64,000 nt of DNA from Bacillus alkalisoli (lineage in GTDB: Bacteria > Bacillota > Bacilli > Bacillales > Bacillaceae_I), in contig NZ_KZ454944.1 in assembly GCF_002797415.1 (NCBI RefSeq), positions 705,745 through 769,744 on the forward strand, given 5' to 3'. Each line of letters begins with the position of its first letter. Position 1 is the first letter of the stretch. The notes beneath the pieces were generated by a model that was not told the origin of the DNA, ran no database searches, and saw nothing but the letters and a program-made list of their open reading frames with translations. The position numbers were made by a program, and so were the translations under genes. Shown one piece after another: positions 60,814 through 64,000 of the stretch.

Positions 60814-61521
60814 TCATTCAATCGTACAGTATTTTATCGGACAACTCTCACAATTAACTTCCTTCTTTAAGAAATCAATATCAAGAATTGTAATTTTACC
60901 CAGATGAATTGAAACTATTTTATCTTTTTTCAACTCAGACAACATTCGATTGACACTTTCTCTAGTCGTTCCGCAAAAGTTTGCTAACACTTGATTGGTT
61001 AAATGCATATCAATCACAATGCCATTAGCAGTCATGACACCGTAACTATTGGTCATTCGAATAAGTGTGCTGTATAACGCGCCTTTTTTGCCTAGCATAA
61101 TTAAATCTCTAAATTTTGTTTGTGTTCTTCTAAAGTGATCGCTCATCCATTTCATAAATTCAAAGGCTAGTTGATTGTTATGGAGGAACTCTTCTTCTAG
61201 AACATCTTTTTTCACGACCATTACTTCACAATCTTCCATTGCTTTTGCGTTTAACAAATACTTTGGATCTTCGGTGAAAAGAGTAAGTTCGCCGACGATT
61301 TCATTTTTGCTACATATTCGTAATGTTAACTCTTTTCCATCAGCAGCCCCTTTACTCACTTGTATTTTGCCGTTTTTAATAACATAAATTTCGCTAGCTG
61401 ACATGCCTTCTTGGAAAAGAAAGCTACCTTTTTTCACTTTCACCGTATGATGCACAAGTTGAATTAATTCGTGTAATGAATCGAAAGGCTGTGACAAGCT
61501 AACCTTGTTTGGCCTTACCAT
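60814..61521 (-). CDS. Fnr paralogue 2, oxygen-sensing Crp/Fnr regulator
   Basis: 235 residues, same build as paralogue 1: barrel with GSFLFQEGMSASEIYVIKNG, EIVGELTLFTEDP, HTH LANFCGTTRESVNRMLSELK, and C-terminal NCESCPIKYCTIE with C-x2-C-x4-C. Both paralogues should hold an Fe-S cluster. ATG 61521 follows GGGGTGATAAAA; an ATG at 61530 overlaps the stop of the upstream Mrp gene as ATGA. It is therefore expressed with the Fe-S carrier gene under an Fnr promoter, which implies positive feedback. Confidence 0.91.
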   Translation of the reverse strand: MVRPNKVSLSQPFDSLHELIQLVHHTVKVKKGSFLFQEGMSASEIYVIKNGKIQVSKGAADGKELTLRICSKNEIVGELTLFTEDPKYLLNAKAMEDCEVMVVKKDVLEEEFLHNNQLAFEFMKWMSDHFRRTQTKFRDLIMLGKKGALYSTLIRMTNSYGVMTANGIVIDMHLTNQVLANFCGTTRESVNRMLSELKKDKIVSIHLGKITILDIDFLKKEVNCESCPIKYCTIE

Positions 61522-61526
61522 TTTTA

Positions 61527-62267
61527 TCACCCCATTAAAAGTTGGTCAATCTTTTCCGCTAACTGTTTGTATTGCATATACAAGATAGAATCTTCTTTAT
61601 AAATGGCAGTCACTTCGGCATCATCACTTAGTGCCTCAATCGGTAATTGTGCAATAACATCTGTGCTTAATATTTCAGCAAGCTTCTCACCGCCACCTTT
61701 ACCGAAAAGAGCATACTTTTCTTCACTTCCAGGTGGGGTAAAATAGCTCATATTTTCAATAACTCCTAAAATATCGTGGTTTGCTTTTTGGGCCATTACA
61801 CCTGCTCGTTCTGCCACATGAGTTGCTGTTGGATGCGGAGTGGTAACAATAATTTCTTTACTCTGTGGAATATAGTGATGCATATCTAATGCGATATCAC
61901 CTGTTCCGGGAGGTAAGTCAAGGATCATGTAGTCAAGCTCTCCCCAAATAACATCTCTCGTAAAATGTTCAATCATTTTTCCAAGCATTGGCCCGCGCCA
62001 AACGACTGGCTCATTTCCTTTAATTAAAAAGCCCATCGACATAATTTTTACGCCTTCTGCTTCTACTGGAATGATCTTTCCATTAAACGTTTTTGGTTTA
62101 GCTGTAATCGAGAACATTTTTGGAATGCTGAATCCGTATATATCTAAATCTACTAAAGCAACATTCTTTCCTAAGCGAGCTAAGCTGACAGCTAGGTTTG
62201 CAGAAATAGTTGATTTTCCTACTCCTCCTTTTCCACTAGCGATAGCAATGACATGTTTTGTATTCAT
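61527..62267 (-). CDS. Mrp/NBP35-type Fe-S cluster carrier ATPase
   Basis: 246 residues. Deviant Walker A ASGKGGVGKSTISANLAVSL at the N-terminus, DLDIYGFSIPKMF, and DLPPGTGDIALDMH. There is no N-terminal DUF59 domain, and the usual CxxC near the C-terminal third is not seen, so cluster binding may be altered. Related to SalA/ApbC. Directly upstream of, and overlapping, fnr2, it probably supplies or repairs clusters for the regulator or for nitrate-respiration enzymes. GAGAGGAAGATTAG precedes the ATG. Confidence 0.88.
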   Translation of the reverse strand: MNTKHVIAIASGKGGVGKSTISANLAVSLARLGKNVALVDLDIYGFSIPKMFSITAKPKTFNGKIIPVEAEGVKIMSMGFLIKGNEPVVWRGPMLGKMIEHFTRDVIWGELDYMILDLPPGTGDIALDMHHYIPQSKEIIVTTPHPTATHVAERAGVMAQKANHDILGVIENMSYFTPPGSEEKYALFGKGGGEKLAEILSTDVIAQLPIEALSDDAEVTAIYKEDSILYMQYKQLAEKIDQLLMG

Positions 62268-62308
62268 CTAATCTTCCTCTCTTTTATAAAGCTGTTCCTT
62301 ATACGTAA

Positions 62309-62352
62309 ATTGTAGAAGATTACATGGGTTCGTTTATGTGACATTCCTCACA
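62309..62352 (-). promoter_or_regulatory. Fnr-dependent promoter of mrp-fnr2
   Basis: TGTGACATTCCTCACA (62337-62352) and, 22 bp further on the minus strand, TACAAT (62314-62309). Confidence 0.85.
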
Positions 62353-62434
62353 AAATCAAAAACAAAGTTAACCTCGTCACGAAGTTGTCAATTCTAAAGG
62401 ATTTATGGGTACTTGTTTTTCTTTACTAAATTGT

Positions 62435-62590
62435 CCGCTGATTTCCGCTGCAGGCACAAGACTCTCCGGGGGAGGGAAAAAGGAAGGTTATTTTCACTAT
62501 CGTGAAAAAACCTACTCCTCGACTTCGCCTGTGGGGTCTCGCACTTCCCTCTATGTCCCGCAGGAGTCAAGTGCCTTCAGCTCCAATCTT
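62435..62590. repeat. element B copy with alternative module
   Basis: CGCTGCAGGCAC and GTGCCTTCAGC arms (weaker than usual); the core carries AAGGTTATTTTCACTATCGT and AAAAAACCTACTCCTCGAC, the reverse of the module in the 38.8- and 43.0-kb copies. Confidence 0.8.
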
Positions 62591-62702
62591 CTCTATGTTT
62601 TAAATAAAAATAATTAAGTTAATTATCTTTGAAAATTTTGTTTATTTAATTTGGGATGTCTTTATTTTTTTGAAAAATAACAATTTGATTTTAAGAGTAT
62701 AT

Positions 62703-62832
62703 TGTTGATGTTCACTACAGGTACGAGACTCCTGCGGGAAAAGCGTGTTAAGTGAGACCCCGCAAGAGCGGAGCGATGAGGAGGCTCACGAGACCGCCCG
62801 CGGAAAGCGAGTGCCTGTAGTGAACATCAACA
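62703..62832. repeat. palindromic element B copy
   Basis: Arms TTGTTGATGTTCACTACAGG and CCTGTAGTGAACATCAACAA are perfect complements; standard core. Confidence 0.92.
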
Positions 62833-62885
62833 ACTTAGAAACCTAGAGGGCTAATAAGCAACGACATAAAACTGTCATATTTAGT

Positions 62886-62928
62886 TGTGACCTATATCAC
62901 AGTCAGGATATTTTCATAAGGCTAGAAT
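62886..62928 (+). promoter_or_regulatory. Fnr-dependent promoter of the last gene
   Basis: TGTGACCTATATCACA (62886-62901), 21 bp, TAGAAT (62923-62928). Confidence 0.85.
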
Positions 62929-62979
62929 GAAGTTACATAAAGCGGAGGTAGTGGCCTTCAGTTTAAGGGAGTGAAAAAA

Positions 62980-64000
62980 GTGGAGTTCCAAAGATCCTTT
63001 TATTCAAAAACAAGCATGTATGCATTCTTCGTATCATTGTTTCTATTATTTACGACATGGTTTAGTACAGATAGTTTCCTTCACTTCGATGTTGTTCTAT
63101 TAGGTTATTTTCTATCATCTATTATATTTGCCATTGGAATAACCGTAAGAATGTGCTCATGGCTCATTCGTCCAGCAACACATCAAGTGATTAAGAGAAG
63201 TTTCAAAAACTTAAAAACAAGAGAAAGAAAGCAAAGAAATATACGATCTATTTTAAAAACAGCATTTGATAACATCATTCTTCAAAAATTTATTTTCAAA
63301 CGAGGCATATGGAGAGGGGTTCAACATTTTTTAATCGCATGGGGATGTATTGGTTCTTTTGCCATAACATTTGGACTAACATTCGGTTGGCTGCGATTCG
63401 ATTTAGTAGACCCAACAACCTATCAAGTAATCATGTTCAACATCCCGACAATGAAAATGGCTGCAAGTGGTGTTATTGCAGAATTAATCTACAACGGATT
63501 AAACATTACAGCACTTATGGTACTAGCTGGTGTGTCCATGGCGCTTTACCGCCGCATTAAAGAACAAGATGTAAAAGTAACACAACGTGTCGAATTCGAC
63601 TTATTTCCGTTATACCTTTTACTAGCTGTAACAGTGAGCGGATTAGTCTTAACTTTATCTTATAAATTTATGGGTGGGTTTTTACACCACTACCTAACGT
63701 TAATACACCAAGTAACAGTTGTTTTATTGCTCGTTTACTTCCCATTCGGAAAACTGTTCCACTTCCCAATCCGCCCGCTTGCAACAGCAGTACCGCTGAA
63801 CTATCAAGAGGAAGTTCAAGTTGACACGAGAGCATGTGCGAGATGTGGAACAACGTATAGTAGTGACGATCAAATTTCTGACGTAAAAGAAATACTAGGT
63901 GCTCAAGACTTTGATTTGAAACTAGCAGATGGAACATATTTAGCAGATTATTGTCCGGCATGTCGCCGTCGCATAAGAGTAATGAAGCAATTAAATATGG
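62980..64000 (+). CDS. cytochrome b-like membrane redox subunit, partial (runs off the window)
   Basis: Open for 340 codons to the window end. GTG 62980 follows AAGGGAGTGAAAAAA. There are about six hydrophobic helices, with histidines in GVQHFLIAWG and in FLHHYLTLIHQVTVVLLLVYFP FGKLFHF, resembling NarI, HdrC or DsrM-type quinol-oxidising cytochromes b. After the last helix a soluble part begins with CARC and, 41 residues on, CPAC, a possible zinc or Fe-S ribbon. The Fnr promoter and molybdenum-cofactor setting suggest it passes quinol electrons to a molybdoenzyme encoded beyond the window; that is inference. Confidence 0.72.
   Translation, partial: MEFQRSFYSKTSMYAFFVSLFLLFTTWFSTDSFLHFDVVLLGYFLSSIIFAIGITVRMCSWLIRPATHQVIKRSFKNLKTRERKQRNIRSILKTAFDNIILQKFIFKRGIWRGVQHFLIAWGCIGSFAITFGLTFGWLRFDLVDPTTYQVIMFNIPTMKMAASGVIAELIYNGLNITALMVLAGVSMALYRRIKEQDVKVTQRVEFDLFPLYLLLAVTVSGLVLTLSYKFMGGFLHHYLTLIHQVTVVLLLVYFPFGKLFHFPIRPLATAVPLNYQEEVQVDTRACARCGTTYSSDDQISDVKEILGAQDFDLKLADGTYLADYCPACRRRIRVMKQLNM

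Noticed and set aside
60018-60857. Plus-strand ORFs inside the 52-bp array
   Set aside because: The 52-bp unit shifts frame in each copy, and peptides are by-products of the repeat with no start signals.
1-64000. tRNA and rRNA genes, T- or S-box riboswitches and insertion-sequence transposases
   Set aside because: None was recognised by eye on either strand. A tRNAscan and Rfam search would be decisive.

Overview
The window looks like a chromosomal segment of a low-GC, endospore-forming member of the Bacillaceae that can respire nitrate. This rests on sinI-sinR, spore-coat genes, the est-rnr-smpB-ssrA order, a yusN/fadM/fadNAE block, AGGAGG-type ribosome binding sites with many TTG/GTG starts, and a B. 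subtilis-type Fnr with a C-terminal cysteine cluster. I do not name a species.

Layout. 1-1.4 kb: a decayed LPxTA-anchored camelysin/TasA-like gene, a small zinc-ribbon gene, and sinI-sinR on the minus strand. 2.1-9.4 kb: carboxylesterase, RNase R, a DEAD-box helicase, SmpB and tmRNA. The tmRNA gene is interrupted in its T-loop by a 281-nt group I intron, and a LAGLIDADG endonuclease gene lies just downstream on the opposite strand. 9.5-16.9 kb: an amino-acid permease with an MFS transporter, an orphan GvpU-like gene, a LysE-type exporter, a remnant of CoA-disulfide reductase beside an orphan CstR-like operator, a DUF3231 protein, a PilZ-like protein and a polysaccharide deacetylase.

17.3-27.7 kb: a sulfane-sulfur (cst/yrk-like) regulon. 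It has CstR, two TusA proteins, a DsrE-like protein, two rhodaneses, a TusA-rhodanese fusion, three rhodanese-metallo-beta-lactamase persulfide dioxygenases, a glutaredoxin, a SulP transporter and a beta-carbonic anhydrase. At least six copies of an ATACC-N6-GGTAT-type palindrome sit in its promoters and intergenic gaps. 27.8-35.7 kb: YitT and M50-like membrane proteins, a repeat array, a secreted 5'-nucleotidase, a phosphodiesterase and two CotF-like coat proteins. 36.3-45.0 kb: proline dehydrogenase with a cre site, a second DUF3231 protein, and fadN-fadA-fadE behind a FadR operator.

45.1-64 kb: an anaerobic nitrate-respiration island. It has narK, a full set of molybdenum-cofactor genes (moaA, moaB, moaC, moaD, moaE, moeA, moeB, mobA, mobB), an Ric/ScdA and hemerythrin pair, a NarI-like protein, ywiC, two Fnr paralogues, a radical SAM/SPASM enzyme, an Mrp-type Fe-S carrier and the start of a membrane redox subunit cut by the window end. 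Eleven TGTGA-N6-TCACA-type sites, most about 21 bp upstream of a -10 box, tie these transcription units into one Fnr regulon.

The gaps are unusually rich in repeats. I count about sixteen copies or fragments of a palindromic 'GACTCCTGCGGGA' element whose arms differ between copies but stay self-complementary; one is interrupted by a second element. There are also TTAG-rich palindromes, arrays of 52-bp hairpin units, and three unrelated arrays with a roughly 21-bp period. All function statements come from reading sequence and from remembered family motifs; no search was run.
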